From Punica granatum (lineage: Eukaryota > Streptophyta > Magnoliopsida > Myrtales > Lythraceae), in contig NC_045128.1 in NCBI RefSeq assembly GCF_007655135.1, forward strand, positions 36,798,811 through 36,862,810: a stretch of DNA of 64,000 nucleotides, written 5' to 3'. Below the pieces are notes generated by a model. It was not told the DNA's origin, ran no database searches, and worked only from the letters and a program-made list of their open reading frames with translations. Made by a program: the position numbers and the translations under genes. Below, piece by piece: positions 20,943 to 33,440 of the stretch; the stretch's first letter is position 1, and each line of letters opens with the position of its first letter.

Positions 20943-23852
20943 TTAATGATTGCAAGTAAAGCACTTACATGAAGGACCTAGAGAAGGAGACGCCAAGTTC
21001 CCTGCATTTCCACCATTCCAGACAGGTGAAGTTGGACCAGATGAACGAGGACGGAAGATCGGAGAAACGGCTCGCTTTGGACGGGATGGAGAGGGTCGGG
21101 GGGCAACTCTTGGACCAAATGAACGATGAGCCTGAGGAGGATGAGCAGGTGGAACAGAAGGCACAGGGACATTGGGTTCTATGCATGGGCTAGGAGAAGA
21201 AACTTCACAATTCACACAGGGGGGAGTAAGCCGGGAGTTAGGTGACGGAGCCAGAGGGTGAGATGAAGGTGCAGAGTTTGGGGGGTCGAGCTCATTGTAT
21301 GGTCCTGGTGATGGGGCTGGAGAAGGACTAGGAGAGGTGGCTTGTGTTGTTCTGTTCAAATACGATGATAGCATCACACTCTTAACTTTACCAAACTCTG
21401 AATTATCCAAACCAAGATTTACAGGAGAGCCTTTGATTATATCAGCCAACTCCTTCAATCTCTCTGGCACCAGGCTCCCATAATCAGACATAACCGAAGC
21501 CTGAACTGTGACTGAGGGAGCTAGAGTGGAGCCTTCAGCATTTGTAACCAGCACGTAAACATTCTGCGGTGGAGGGAATAAAAAACAAAATGGGAAAGGG
21601 TTTCAATTTAAGAGGAATTAAATAATGCACTTGTATAGCTTAAAAAAGTTATAACTCAAAAGACAAACATATGATGCATGATGATCAGTCCATATGGGAG
21701 TCGCTGATAAAAACCAAGGTGCAGGGGTAAAATCAGATAGTCAAGATATTGCACGGTATTGGTGGGTACCGTAGAATCTCCGGCTTTTAAATCACTGTTA
21801 AAAAATTGATCCAGTTATTGTCCTAGCAATTTATTTATCATGCAAAAAATGCACACACTACCTGTATTCAATCCACAGCATGTATAACACTAAATATGCT
21901 GAGACAAGAAGTGCAATTTTGATAAAACACAAAAAAAGGTACTCAGGCAGCATTTACCATAAGCAGCTTATGACACTGTGCAAGAAGAGTGACTTACCTC
22001 ATGAGGCTTCAGATGCAATCCATTCTTCAATTGTTCCCGGAAATGAACAGAATTTTCCTCTATGTCGTATATAGAGTTATTGAGTGAGAAATTAAATAAA
22101 ACCTGCGGTATCTGCCATATGGAAGCTGTTTGCTTGGGAATTACAGTGACTCCCCCAGGAAACTTTAGTATCTGAAAGTCAGACGTCTGCCCAAAAATAG
22201 ATGTTGTAAGGGTCAGATTAGATAGCTGGAGGAACAGCTCCACCAAAGATGACCTCAGCATAATTAGAGACACTTGGTTAATTGGGACATCCAACGGGTC
22301 GGAAAGAACACCAAACACCACATCGGTGCAGTTAGGTGAGCCTGCTTGGTGCATTGATAAAATAGCCATCTGTTCAGGAAATTCCGTTTCATGTTAGTTT
22401 CTGTTTAATTTACAACTACAAAGAATGTTGCTGAGGACTTCAAAATAGACCTTTGTGCCAGGAGCGCCTATTTCTCCATATATATCATATTCTAATCTAC
22501 CAATGCGTGGGACAAGCTCTGCAACAGGTTTTTCCAGCTTAAAGGACGCCTGTACAGCAGCTGCAAAAAGAGATCTATCGCCGATCAATGAGACTGGCAA
22601 GACCCAATAGATGCTGGAATAAAAAAGGAAATTGAACATCAAGCACAAAAGAGGAACTTTTGGAAAGACCTCTGATCCACACAAATGCACATAGAAGCAA
22701 AGAAGTACCTATATATCAGACTACAACGTCGCTACCACATAGATGGATAAACTAATTGTACAAATGAACTAAAATTATTGAAAAGACCCCTCGACCAACG
22801 TAGACTTAAGTAAAAAATATTCACGACTGAGCTTGAAAAAGTTGGCAAAGATGACGCATAATCTCAGGATTTGAGCAATTAATCTACACTAAGAGATGAG
22901 ATCACACTTACAGAATTTACCAGCTATTGACTCTTATGCAATGCCAGATGTCTATATGCAACAGACATATGCAACCAATGACTGGACCAACAGCGATATT
23001 CCAGCCCAGCCGATGTGAATCTACGATTCCTTAACAGGAGAGCTTGGTTGATATCGAAAACCTCGATGGATAATGTCAACAAAAAGCATTAAATGGAAAT
23101 CACGAACATAAGAAAGGAATCTACCTTTTGAAGTTTTACCTTTTATTCAGGTAGAATCGAGAACGACATTTATCTTGTACCGATAACTATAATCTATAAT
23201 GACAGGTGAAAGCAGCAGCAGCAGCAGCAGTTAAATCCGCATAAAATGGGTTCCAAAACATCAATGAACTGCAAGAACTCGAAAAACAAGGAAGCTCAAG
23301 AGAGCATGTCGACTTCACATACAGAAGCCACGCTGTGACTACAAGTTGACTGACCGTACTTTCCAAGTTACCCAATTGTTGGTGTCGTGAATCGTGAGCT
23401 TCTATTACATACACCGATTAGCTACAGACGACAACAAATCCTAAATTAAACACCGAAAATGACAGTGGGAATCGATCTGTAAGCCCAGGGAATCACGAAA
23501 CCCTAAAACTTCTCACTACAGGGGCCTTAATTCATACCCTATACGAAACGATCAGCTCGCAGGACACCGCTGAACTAACAGGAAACTAAGATTATCAGAC
23601 TCGAGGCGTACCACCGAGTTTAACAGATTCTTTGGCGTCGAATCCGGGGTTCTTGGAGAGCGATGGGAGTATCCAGAAGACGGCGGAGAGGAAGATGGCG
23701 AGGCCTAGGACCAGGGAGAGGAGGCATCGGAGACTGAGGTGCCGTCGGAGGTCCACCGGACATCCCCAGCAGAAGCTTCGGGAAGGTTCCTGAGAGTCGC
23801 GGCGATATCCGGGCGGTTGACGCAGATTTGACTGCTGATCGAGCTTCCCCAT
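20943..23852 (-). CDS. DUF7036-type proline-rich membrane protein
   Basis: Exons in transcription order: 23852-23615, 22560-22451, 22369-21998, 21563-20943. All junctions are in phase and give 446 residues. The start MGKLDQQSNLRQPPGYRRDS leads to a basic stretch and one membrane helix at about residues 41-62 (LRCLLSLVLGLAIFLSAVFW), so a type II or signal-anchored protein is likely. The ectodomain has the landmarks of the plant family annotated as hydroxyproline-rich glycoprotein/DUF7036: ASFKLEKPVAELVPRIGRLE, DVVFGV, TTSIFGQTSDFQILKFPGG and NVYVLVTNAEGST. The last exon adds NLGLDNSEFGKVKSVMLSSY and a roughly 110-residue Pro/Ser-rich tail ending KCFTCNH. The biochemical function is not known to me. 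Intron 1 (22561-23614) carries a (GCA)n run at 23214-23230. No damage seen. Confidence 0.85.
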
Positions 23853-25568
23853 TCGCAGAGCATCGGTGACTCCTCTCTCCTTAAATCCGAACCAAACGAG
23901 CTTCAACTCTTTCTCTCTCTATCTCTAGATGGGAAGGGCACAGTACCGGCGATGAAGGAGAAGGGACGAGGGGACAGACAAGTGTTCATGGTGGACATAT
24001 GCTCTTATTTTTTTCAAAAAATAATTATATTAATTAATAAATTAGTAAATTTAAACATCGTCTGTGTCTCTCTCTCTCTCTAACTAAGAGACAGACGGAC
24101 AGTCACTTCCTCTATCCACCAAAACCCAACGCCAAAGGCTTTTCCCATTGCAATGATTCATCATTTATTCGTTCATACGAGTGTCCCATCCATTCATTAG
24201 GCTACCCACCGTTGAAGAGAAGCAAAGTTACCAAAACCCAAAAAAAGACGAGAAAGAAGAAGAAAGAAATTGCCACATACCATAAAGAAATTATTCTCTC
24301 AACTCCTTTCGACTCAATATCGATTATATTTCAGTCGTCAACGACAACGTAATGTTACCGTTTCTGTATAGTGCCTTGTGAGCCTATTTATTCTCACGTA
24401 TTGTAATAATTATACTTGCACGCATCACTTCAATCACAACAGTAACGCTCGTTCACCTCTCATGTCGTGACATTTTGCTAGTAAATGAAATAGATGGTAT
24501 CATTTGAATTGAGTGGCCAGTCGATTCCGAACATGTGTCGTTGACATATTAGTTATGGTGTCGGATCCGAGTCGTGTTGTTTCGAGATTCGAATTGTCAC
24601 CCCTAAAGGAAGAGAGAGAATCTTTTTTATAATAATAATAATAATAAAATTATTTTAAAATTTTTTTATTTTTTGAAGGAGTGGAGAGTGTAAAGTGGAG
24701 GAATTTCAAAATGTGGCCTATGGGGTGTGGTCACTTGGAGGGTACACTTCAAAATCCTCTTGTTAATGGGTTAATCATTATCAAGGAAATTTGTGGGCCT
24801 TACCCATTATTAGAAAATTCAAAGGTTTGACCAATATTTATCAAACACGTGGACCAATAAAAAAGGTTGAGAATCTGTCGACTTTTAAATACAGTCGAAT
24901 AATCTTCTATTCCACTCCACTGGCTGGCTGGGAATGAAGCACGGATTGGGCCTGAGCCTGGGCCGAATGAGCCCAAATAGTCTTTCTGGTCCCCGCCCAG
25001 CCCATGAATATGAACTACACATACTGCTGCTGCCGCCGCCGCCGCCTACTTTATATACGCATAACGCCCTTATTTTTTCCTAAAATAAAATATCTTATTC
25101 TATTTCTATATATATAAAGTAGTAAAAAAAAAAGTAGTAATATTTTTTGTACATATAATTCAATTGAATCGGGATTTCAAAGTCACATCGAAAGATACGA
25201 ACGAGCTTAATAATCTCGGAGACCAATCAAAGTTATACATTTACGGCGAGAAACTTATGATCCTGTGATGCTATCAAAGATCCATGTTAAAGGTGAGGAT
25301 TTGATTTCTCGATTTGCTTATATCGACTGGATTAACAAATAATCTGTTACAAGGTTCCACCTGTTGTCAGCGTCCAACCCGATCCTGTGGTTTCATGAAT
25401 CGTATTATGATCTTAGTCGTTAATTAGTTTAACTGGATTCGTGTGAACGTTAAATTCGAACAAATGCATGAACACTAGACATAGACGTTTAATTCGAAGA
25501 AACAGATGTTATCTCTTTGGGCTAGGTGTTACACATTTCTATAACTCCTTACAGATTCTGGGGTACGT
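23853..25568. other. Intergenic, promoter side of two genes
   Basis: Contains a (TC)n tract at about 24065-24082, an (AAT)n run at 24630-24650 and a (GCC/GCT)n run at 25024-25047. No coding sequence recognised. The left part should hold the promoter of the DUF7036-type gene. Confidence 0.6.
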
Positions 25569-26154
25569 ATGGACCATTTACCCGAAGAAATCCTTCAGCA
25601 CATCGTATCGTACATCTGCGAGGCCAGGGACATCACGTCCTGGAGGTGCGTCTCGAGACGGTGGAAAGACGCTGCGTCTCAGTTAACGACCCTGTGATTC
25701 ACCCACGAGTCTTTTCCCCATCTGGGAAAGTTTGATCCTAACACCGTTGTGTGGAGAGCCAGGAGACTGATCATACATGCCTCATTCGAGACATGGGAAC
25801 CAGCTTTCCGGGTTCCGCACACCGCCTTGTCGTCTCTCAGGCATCTCGACCTGTGGGAGACAAGTGCATACCCATACTATGAGTAGTTAGTTCCGAGAAG
25901 GCGTAAGCCTATCAGTCCCTTGCTGAACTTGGAGACACTCGGGCTCTGAAATTTCCCAACACCGCTAAACCTGCTACGGGACATCTTCCTGTGGCTCACA
26001 AGCCTTGAGCTGATGGACACAAGACTGGAGCCATTAGGGCTATCCAGCGCTCTCGAGAGTTGCCCAAACCTAACAAGCCTCGTGATATCCCGCTGCAACG
26101 GGACCATGCCGCTCTCGATCAATCTGCCTCATCTGGAGCAACGCAGCATAGAAC
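25569..26154 (+). pseudogene. F-box/LRR-like gene, 5' part
   Basis: ATG at 25569 gives MDHLPEEILQHIVSYICEA followed by DITSWRCVSRRWKDAA, a clear F-box, the Skp1-binding module of SCF ubiquitin ligases. The frame meets TGA after SQLTTL and then continues in the same frame as FTHESFPHLGKFDPNTVVWR, so this is an in-frame stop rather than an end. Further stops occur at about 25886 and 25948. The later part reads as leucine-rich repeats (LTSLELMDTRLEPLGL, SCPNLTSLVISRCNG). At 26155 the gene is cut by a copia element, and the interrupted exon resumes at 31473. The copy is non-functional as it stands. Some of the stops could be base-call errors. Confidence 0.8.
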
Positions 26155-26798
26155 TGTTGGGGTTAGGGATGTACTCAACCAAACAATAACGCAGCAATTA
26201 ATCTTCCTCCCCTACTGGTGTAATCGAGATAGGAACTAATCAAATCAACCAACAAGCAGTAAAGTAAAACAACACCAAGAATTTTACGTGGAAAACCCCA
26301 ATGTGGGGAAAAACCACGGGACCAACTCCGAATCAACGATCCACTATGAAGATTATACAATGTCTTTCATCAAGGGTAAACCCTTGGATCACCAAACTCA
26401 AGAGAAACACTCTCTTGGATCACCCAAATACTAAATTCGTCACCCACACCGGGTGGTTCACAAAATCAGCTGAAACAGCACCTACAGAGCTCGAATAGAA
26501 ATTCTGACCGTTCAGAAGTTAGCCCCACGTGTTGTGAAGCTGCTGTCAAAATTTCGTCCCAATCGGAGTTCGTTTGATGTCCCGATCGAGGTTTGATCTC
26601 CAGCTGCGCGCTGCCCCTGCTCTTCGAATTCTGCTGTCTGCTCTTTGCTGCTACTGCAGTCTGCTGCTGCTTTTATACCTCAGCTGATTTGCTGAAGAAT
26701 AAACCCTAACAAAAATGGGTTCTCGGGCCTATTAAAGCCCGATAAAAGCCCAATACAATTTGAGCCCAACTTCCTCCAAATTAGAGGGATACCCTACA
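26155..26798 (-). repeat. 3' LTR of the copia element
   Basis: In element orientation it starts TGTAGGGTATCCCTC (the partner starts TGTTGGGTATCC) and ends CTAACCCCAACA. TG...CA ends are present. Confidence 0.95.
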
Positions 26799-26815
26799 AA
26801 CTCCCCCTCCCGACT
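26799..26815 (-). other. Polypurine tract of the copia element
   Basis: On the minus strand, GGGAGGGGGAGTT lies directly before the 3' LTR, where plus-strand DNA synthesis would be primed. Confidence 0.85.
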
Positions 26816-29800
26816 ATTTGGAGGCTTCAAGCATACCGGCTATACTTCGGCAAACATGAAGTTTCTCCCTAGCGAGAGGTTTTGTCATCATATCAGCTCC
26901 ATTCTCATCAGTGTGCACTTTGTCTAGCTTCACCAGCTTGGACTCCAACACATCTCTAATCCAATGAAGCTTGATATCGATATGCTTCGACCTCGAATGG
27001 AAAGTGGGATTCTTGCAAAGATGAATTGCGCTTTGACTATCACAGTGTAGAACATACCTTTCTTGCTTCAAGCTCAACTCCTGCAAAAACTTTTGCAACC
27101 ACAACATCTCCTTGCAACCTTCGGTCACCGCAATGTATTCGGCTTCCGTTGTAGACAAAGCGATGCACTTTTGAAGCCTTGATTGCCATGAGATAGCTCC
27201 CCCTGCAAAAGTCATCAAGTATCCCGAAGTGGATTTCCGGGAATCGATATCTCCTGCCATATCTGCATCCGTGTAGCCCACTAACTCCGGCTTACCAGTG
27301 CCAAAGTGTAAACACACCTTGGATGTCCTCTGAGATACCTCAGAATCCACTTAACTGCATTCCAATGCTCTTTCCCCGGATTGGAGAGAAAACGACTAAC
27401 CACACCAACAGAATGAGCGATATCTGGTCTTGTACAGACCATGGCATACATCAAACTTCCTACAGCTGATGAGTAAGGAACTTTCTTCATCTCTTCTTTC
27501 TCCTTCTCACTTGTAGGACATTGCTTCGAGCTAAGTTTGAAATGAGAAGCAAGTGGTGATGAAACTGGTTTAGCATTACCCATGTTGAACCGATCCAAAA
27601 TCTTCTCGATGTACTTCTCTTGAGAAAGCCAAAGTTTCCACTTGATCTGTCACGAGAAATATGCATCCCAAGGATCTGCTTGCCGGTCCCACAATCCTTC
27701 ATGGCAAAGGACTTGCTGAGCTCTTCTTCAAACTCTGCAATCTTGCTCATATCATGACCGACAAGCAACATATCATCCACATATAACAGTAAAATGATAA
27801 AATCACCATCCGAGAATTGTTTTCACGAACACACAATGATCTGAAGTTGTCCGTGTGTAGCCATGGCTCAACATGAAAGAGTCGAACTTTTGTACCACTG
27901 CCGAGGTGCTGGCTAGCCCATACAAGCTCTTTCTCAGCCTGCACACCAAATCTCCTTACTTTAACTCGGAATCCTTCAGGCTGCTCCATATATATTTCTT
28001 CCTCCAAGTCACCATGCAGGAAAGCTGTTTTTACATCGAGCTGCTCGATCTCCAAGTCAGACTAGCTGCCAGTGCGAGAAGAACAACTCGGATGATGACA
28101 TCTTGACAACGGGCGAGAAGATTCTCCTCGAAGTCAACTCCTTTCTTCTGGTTGAAACCTTTCACTACCAGTCGAGCTTTGTATCGAGGTCGCGAGTTCT
28201 TGTCTTCAACCTGTAGACCCATTTGTTCTTCAATGCTCTCTTACCTTGCGGTAGCTTCACTAGGTCATACGTGTGTGATTTTCAGACAAGGATTCATCTC
28301 CTCATTCATCGCCTTCAACCAGTGCTCCTTGTACTCATGTGCCACAGCTTCATCATAGCACTCAGGTTCTCCCCCGTCAGTCAGTAGCACATATTCATGA
28401 GGCGGATATCTTGTAGATGATCGTCTTATTCTATCAGATTGTCTAGGTAGAGAGGCAGGCCCTAACTGTAACTGCGAGCCTGTATCATCCGTAGTCACAT
28501 CATCATCTACCTGAGGAAATCTCACCCCCAGTCGTGGTTTCTTCATATTCACCAGGTACCTCTTCCACTGGATGCTCTACATCAACCGGTACAGGAATAG
28601 AGATCTCGTGAGGATTGCCTACACTGGCCTTCTCTAACTTTTGCAAATCCTCGATTGTCTGGTCCTCAAAGAAGACAACATCCTGGCTCCTGATGATCTT
28701 CTTGCTATCAGGGTCCCAAAGCCTGTACCCGAACTCTTCATGTGCATAACCCAAGAAGATGCACTGTTTTGCCTGGCATCAAGTTTTGATCTTTCATCTC
28801 GAGGAATGTGAACAGATGCCCTGCACCCGAATACTCTGAGATGCTTGTATGATACTTTCTTGCCGGTCCAACCTGCTGGGGTACATCTCCATCAAGTGCA
28901 ACTGACGGTGTAAGATTAATAAGATCAACCGCTGACCTCATTGCCTCGCCCCAGAAAGGCTTAGACAGTTTCGCTTGAGAAAGCATTAACGAACTCTCTC
29001 AACAATTGTGCGGTTCATTCTCTCTGCAAGCCCGTTCTGCTGTGGTGTCTTCGGTACCTCTTCTCAAGTTTGATACCGTGAGTCTGCATAATAGTTCTCG
29101 AAAGGACCTCTATACTCACCACCATTATCAGCTCTGACACATTTCAGCTTCATGCCTGTTTCTCTTTCCACTGCTACATGGAAGTTCTTGAAAATCTCAG
29201 TCACCTGATCTTTAGTTCTCATAGGGTAAGCCCAAACTTTCCTGGTGTGATCATCTATAAATGTCACAAATAGAGAGCACCACCAAGAGATCTATCCGAC
29301 ATAAAACAAACATCTGTATGCACAAGATCAAGTATATGATGGCATCTAGAGGGACGACTTCTAACAAAAGAAACTCTCCTCTGCTTACCAGCTAAACAGT
29401 GATCACAAGTGCTCAAGTGCATACCTTTAACGGGCAAAGACTGCTTTCTAGCAAGAATTTGAATACCTTTTCGCTGATATGTCCGAGTCTCCTGTGCCAT
29501 AGCTCGATAGGATAATCCTCAGCAACATTAATTTGACCGGAATTGTGTCTGGCACGCAGCCTGTAGAGAGTGTCGGTCTTCTGACCCCGTGCCACAATCA
29601 ACGAACCCTTGGAGAGCTTCCATCTCCCATTGCTGAATTCATTACTGTAGCCTTCATCATCAAGTTGACCCGTCGAGATTAGGTTAAGGCGAATTTCTGG
29701 AACATGCCTCACCTTCTTCAAAAACAACTTGCAGCCAAGCTCGGTCTCTAGACAGACATCACCAATACCGACATCTTGCATGATTGTCCATTCCCCATTC

Positions 29801-30769
29801 TCACATAACCATAGTCCCCGGTAGTGTAAGATGAAAAGAAATCCCGATGAGGAGTGACATGAAACGAGGCACCTGTATCTGCAACCCAGGTAGAGTCCTG
29901 ACATGTGAAATTCACATAAGCTTCATCACAAATGATGTAGGTCTCCATCACATGCCACTGCTTGTAGTGCCTTCTTCCTTCTTGCTCTCACCGTTGCCAT
30001 TCTGATTTTCTTCAGAGCTCTACACTCCTTTTGTAGTGTCCCTCTTTTCCACAGTGATAGCAAGTGACCACTTTCCTCGTCTTCGACTTTGATCTACCCC
30101 TCGATTTGCCACGTGAGTTACTATGCTTGAAGAGAAATTTCTGCTTTGACTTCTCCCCGTTGTTCAGTAACCAAAGCTTCAGACTGAATGGAAATCCCCG
30201 AGCCTTTCCTTCTAGTCTCCTCATTAAATAAAAATGTCTGTCACCGTGGCCAATGATAGCTTCCCGTTTGGCGCAGAATTGCTTAATGCAACCACGAGTG
30301 TGTCCCAATTATCCGGTAGAGTCCCTAAAAGTAGACAAGCCTGCAACTCATCGGTAATATTATCTCCAGGTTCGTCAACTGGTTAATAATATCCTGGAAA
30401 TTACTCATGTGCGCAGCCAATTCACCTCCATCCTGAAAACGAAGATGAACCAGCTTCTTCACGAGGAATGCCTTATTTTGCTGGTGTCTTCTCTCGCATA
30501 GAGATTTGTCAATTTATCCCACAAAGCTTTTGCATTTGTCTCCTGAGCAACATGATGATAAATACTATTGTCTATCCACTGCCGAATCAAACCAATAGTC
30601 TTCGAGATTGTGCGTTCCCAAGCCTTGTCATCCTTATCTTTGGGTTTCGGCGGAATCCCCTTCAATGGGATCGTACAAATCCCTGCAAAATAGAAGATCC
30701 TCCATCCGAGACTTCCATATAGAGTAGTTGGTTGCATTCAACTTGAACATAGATCTGTAGATTCACCCA
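26814..30769 (-). pseudogene. copia gag-pol polyprotein, frame-broken
   Basis: Recognisable parts from right to left: gag with a CYHCGKEGHYK zinc knuckle (about 30040, last Cys out of frame), protease with WVADTGASFHVT (about 29880), integrase with HRRLGH...CDHC zinc motif (about 29400-29500) and FIDDHTRK / DNGGEYRG catalytic motifs (about 29100-29260). Then come reverse transcriptase with LDVKTAFLHGDLEEEIYMEQ (about 28000) and the YVDDMLL box (about 27775), and RNase H with GYTDADMAGD and STTEAEY (about 27100-27290). The stop is at 26814. The frame changes at least eight times along the region, so it cannot make a full polyprotein as written. The TSD is perfect and the LTRs are similar. The number of breaks is therefore high for its apparent age. 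Confidence 0.9.
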
Positions 30770-30810
30770 TCTCGGAAAACACCGAAAAACTCAAACTTCT
30801 CTAACCCGAA

Positions 30811-30822
30811 GCTCTGATACCA
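30811..30822 (-). other. Primer-binding site, initiator tRNA-Met type
   Basis: TGGTATCAGAGC on the minus strand, two bases inside the 5' LTR. This is the standard iMet primer site of plant copia elements and confirms the minus orientation. Confidence 0.92.
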
Positions 30823-30824
30823 CT

Positions 30825-31467
30825 TGTTGGGGTTAGGGATGTACTCAACCAAACAATAACGCAGCAGCAATTAATCTTCCTCCCCTTACTGGTGTAATCG
30901 AGATAGGAACTAATCAAATCAACCAACAAGCAGTAAAGTAAAACAACACCAAGAATTTTACGTGGAAAACCCCAATGTGGGAAAAACCCGGGACCAACTC
31001 CGAATCAACGATCCACTATGAAGATTATACAATGTCTTTCATCAAGGGTAAACCCTTGGATCACCAAACTCAGAGAAACACTCTCTTGGATCACCCAAAT
31101 ACTAAATTCGTCACCAACACCGGGTGGTTCACAAAATCAGCTGAAACAGCACCTACAGAGCTCGAAATAGAAATTCTGACCGTTCAGAAGTTAGCCCCAC
31201 GTGTGTGAAGCTGCTGTCAAAATTTCGTCCAATCGGAGTTCGTTTGATGTCCCGATCGAGGTTTGATCTCCAGCTGCGCGCTTCCTCGCTCTTCGAATTC
31301 TGTTGTCTGCTCTTTGCTGCTACTGCAGTCTGCTGCCTGCTTTTATACCTCAGTTGATTGCGGAAGAATAAACCCTAACAAAAATGGGTTCTTGGGCCTT
31401 TAAAAGCCCGATAAAAGCCCAATACAATTTGAGCCCAACTTCCTCCAAATTGGAGGGATACCCAACA
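30825..31467 (-). repeat. 5' LTR of the copia element
   Basis: Partner of 26155-26798. Starts TGTTGGGTATCCCTCC and ends CTAACCCCAACA in element orientation. Confidence 0.95.
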
Positions 31468-31472
31468 AGAAC

Positions 31473-33440
31473 TCACCATGTTTGACTCCCGGTTCCGTCT
31501 CACGTCCCCAAAGATCAAGTTACTCACTCTGAGGGGTTTCGCGTGGATCATGGTTTCTAACACTGGTTCTCTGCAGTCTCTGTCGGTTGCTAACCTGACG
31601 GGTATATTACTTTCACGTTTCTATCGTTGCCATGTCGCCCTTGATTGATCTGCCTCATCCGGAGCAATGCAGCATAGAACTCACCACGTTTGCCAGCTGT
31701 GCGTTCTCTCTCACATCCCCGAAGATCAAGTCACTCAAACTGGAGGCTTTCGGGTGGATCAAGGTTTCTAACACCGGTTCTCTGCGGTCTCTCTCGATCA
31801 CTAACCCAAAGGGTAAATCACTTCCATGTTTCTATCTTGGACACATAGATTGCTACATACCCTGATCGGCAATTTCTTTTTTACCCAAACATTCTTTCTG
31901 AGCCCAAAGAAATTCCGGAATTGCTTACAAACAATAAGAGATACCCTTCAGGGGACTTTCCATAAAAGAGTCTAAGCTAACTCTTTCTTCTGGTATCGTT
32001 TCAGAGAGTGCGAGAATTGGATCGAAGAGGCGGCTTGCCCGCACACGAGTACCTTTCCACGTCGGTTTGCCCCTGGTGCTGGAGAAAAAATGAGCAAGGT
32101 GCTGAGATCAGCGAACAAGGTTGAGCATCTCAAGATGGCCGGCAGCAACTTCATTGGTCCATCCCGTCCAACCCTCCAGGTTGATATTGTTGATTTCTTC
32201 AGGAATCATCCGAAGCTTGAAAGGCTGGAAATTAACGACCACAAGCTCGCAGTCCTTTCCGCGAAAGACACACCGCATGATGCTGTGAGCACCCGACATT
32301 CTCGACCAAAGCTTTTGTTCCAGCAGCAGAATGTAGGCTTTTTTTTTTGCGGTTTCAAAATGCATCTGTAGTTTTGAGCCGTTTCAGGTTGCTCCTGAGA
32401 TCTGCAAAACCATCCAATTCAATTGCATGGAAAACTCATTTCCAGGTACAAACTCACAGCCTCAATGGCCTGAAAGTGCAGGGAAGATTTCCCGGTCCCT
32501 CCATGTTCGAGTCTTCCAAGAGGGCGAGTTATGAAGTTCTTCCTGCATTAGCATTTAGATAGATTTCAACCATACGAGTGATTCTCCAACTTTGCTCCCA
32601 CCTCCCAACTCGCATGAGCAGTACATGACCGGAGTTCATCTCAGATATTAATGGTCTTATCGCACAGGAAAAATGTTAGCTTTAGCTACAGAAAGCCGGT
32701 CAAATCTAGCACCTTTTCTCTCCAAGTACTAAAATGTGCTAACGAAGTCGTTCGAGAATAAGGTATGGGTATCTTCGACTATGCTCTGCAGGTTCAGGGC
32801 ATTGCATTCCCACGTTTGAAGAGGTGCTGATCACATTGTCTTCGGCATTGACCGAAATTAGAGAATCTTGAACTCATGATTAAGTACGCGATGTATCTGA
32901 ATAGCCTAGCGATTCTGCTTCCGCTCTGGTCAGCTTGATGACAGAAGTAGAAACCGACTTATCCGACCTCATCTACAAGTTTAGAAGCTTTTACACCGAT
33001 ATTGTTACAGTACAACAAGGACAGAGATCGAGTCCAGGAACAACTCTCGCGATCTTTGTCCATCGCCTTGAGGCTGTTCTCGCCCCTCCCTACGCATGCT
33101 TTGCTTTGATCTTACACTTCTGTCGTAGTTCCGATCAACAATTGTGGTACAGTCATCTGTTTTCAAAGCATTCTACTAACATTTACAGGTGAGGGAAAGA
33201 ATACCTGCTTTCTGTACTCATTTTTTCGATCGTAAGGCTGTATCCAGCGAATCATTTTCTCCTCAATCCAGAGTCGACGCCATCAAAGTCAGTTGAGCAG
33301 TGTCATGGATCTTTCGGTAAGAAAAATCACTCCTGTTACATGGCCATTCCCTTTTGTTTTTCTTACTGGTTTGTCAAATCGCAGGATATGAGAAGGGGGT
33401 CTCAAGATATGACAGAAGATTTTCGAATTTAAGTGGCCAG
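31473..33440 (+). pseudogene. F-box/LRR-like gene, 3' part, copy 1
   Basis: Resumes the exon cut by the copia element (TSPKIKLLTLRGFAWIM, NTGSLQSLSVANLTG). A second, similar copy of this exon follows at 31648-31812 (SPKIKSLKLEAFGWIKVSN), so the exon is duplicated locally. Downstream exons follow an acceptor near 32006. The main one reads SKVLRSANKVEHLKMAGSNF and RNHPKLERLEINDHKLAVLS, the leucine-rich tail of a plant F-box family. A run of six A at about 32085 shifts the frame relative to copy 2, which has five. Smaller pieces near 32935 (DLSDLIYKFRSFYTDIV) and 33190 may be last-exon remnants. Exact exon borders are uncertain. Confidence 0.6.

Larger units (their letters stand above)
26155..31467 (-). 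mobile_element. Complete Ty1/copia LTR retrotransposon
   Basis: Two LTRs of 643-644 bp (26155-26798 and 30825-31467) bound the element. The 5-bp target duplication AGAAC is perfect (26150-26154, 31468-31472). The coding strand is minus: 5' LTR at the right, then an initiator-tRNA-Met primer site, gag, protease, integrase, reverse transcriptase, RNase H, a polypurine tract and the 3' LTR. Integrase before reverse transcriptase defines Ty1/copia. No envelope-like gene is seen. It sits in an exon of the F-box gene. The LTRs differ at about 20 sites by my count, about half of them indels, so insertion is fairly recent in evolutionary terms. Confidence 0.95.

Noticed and set aside
32935..33192. 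85-residue open frame in tandem unit 1
   Set aside because: The same place in unit 2 does not keep the frame. At most a remnant of a last F-box exon, not a gene.
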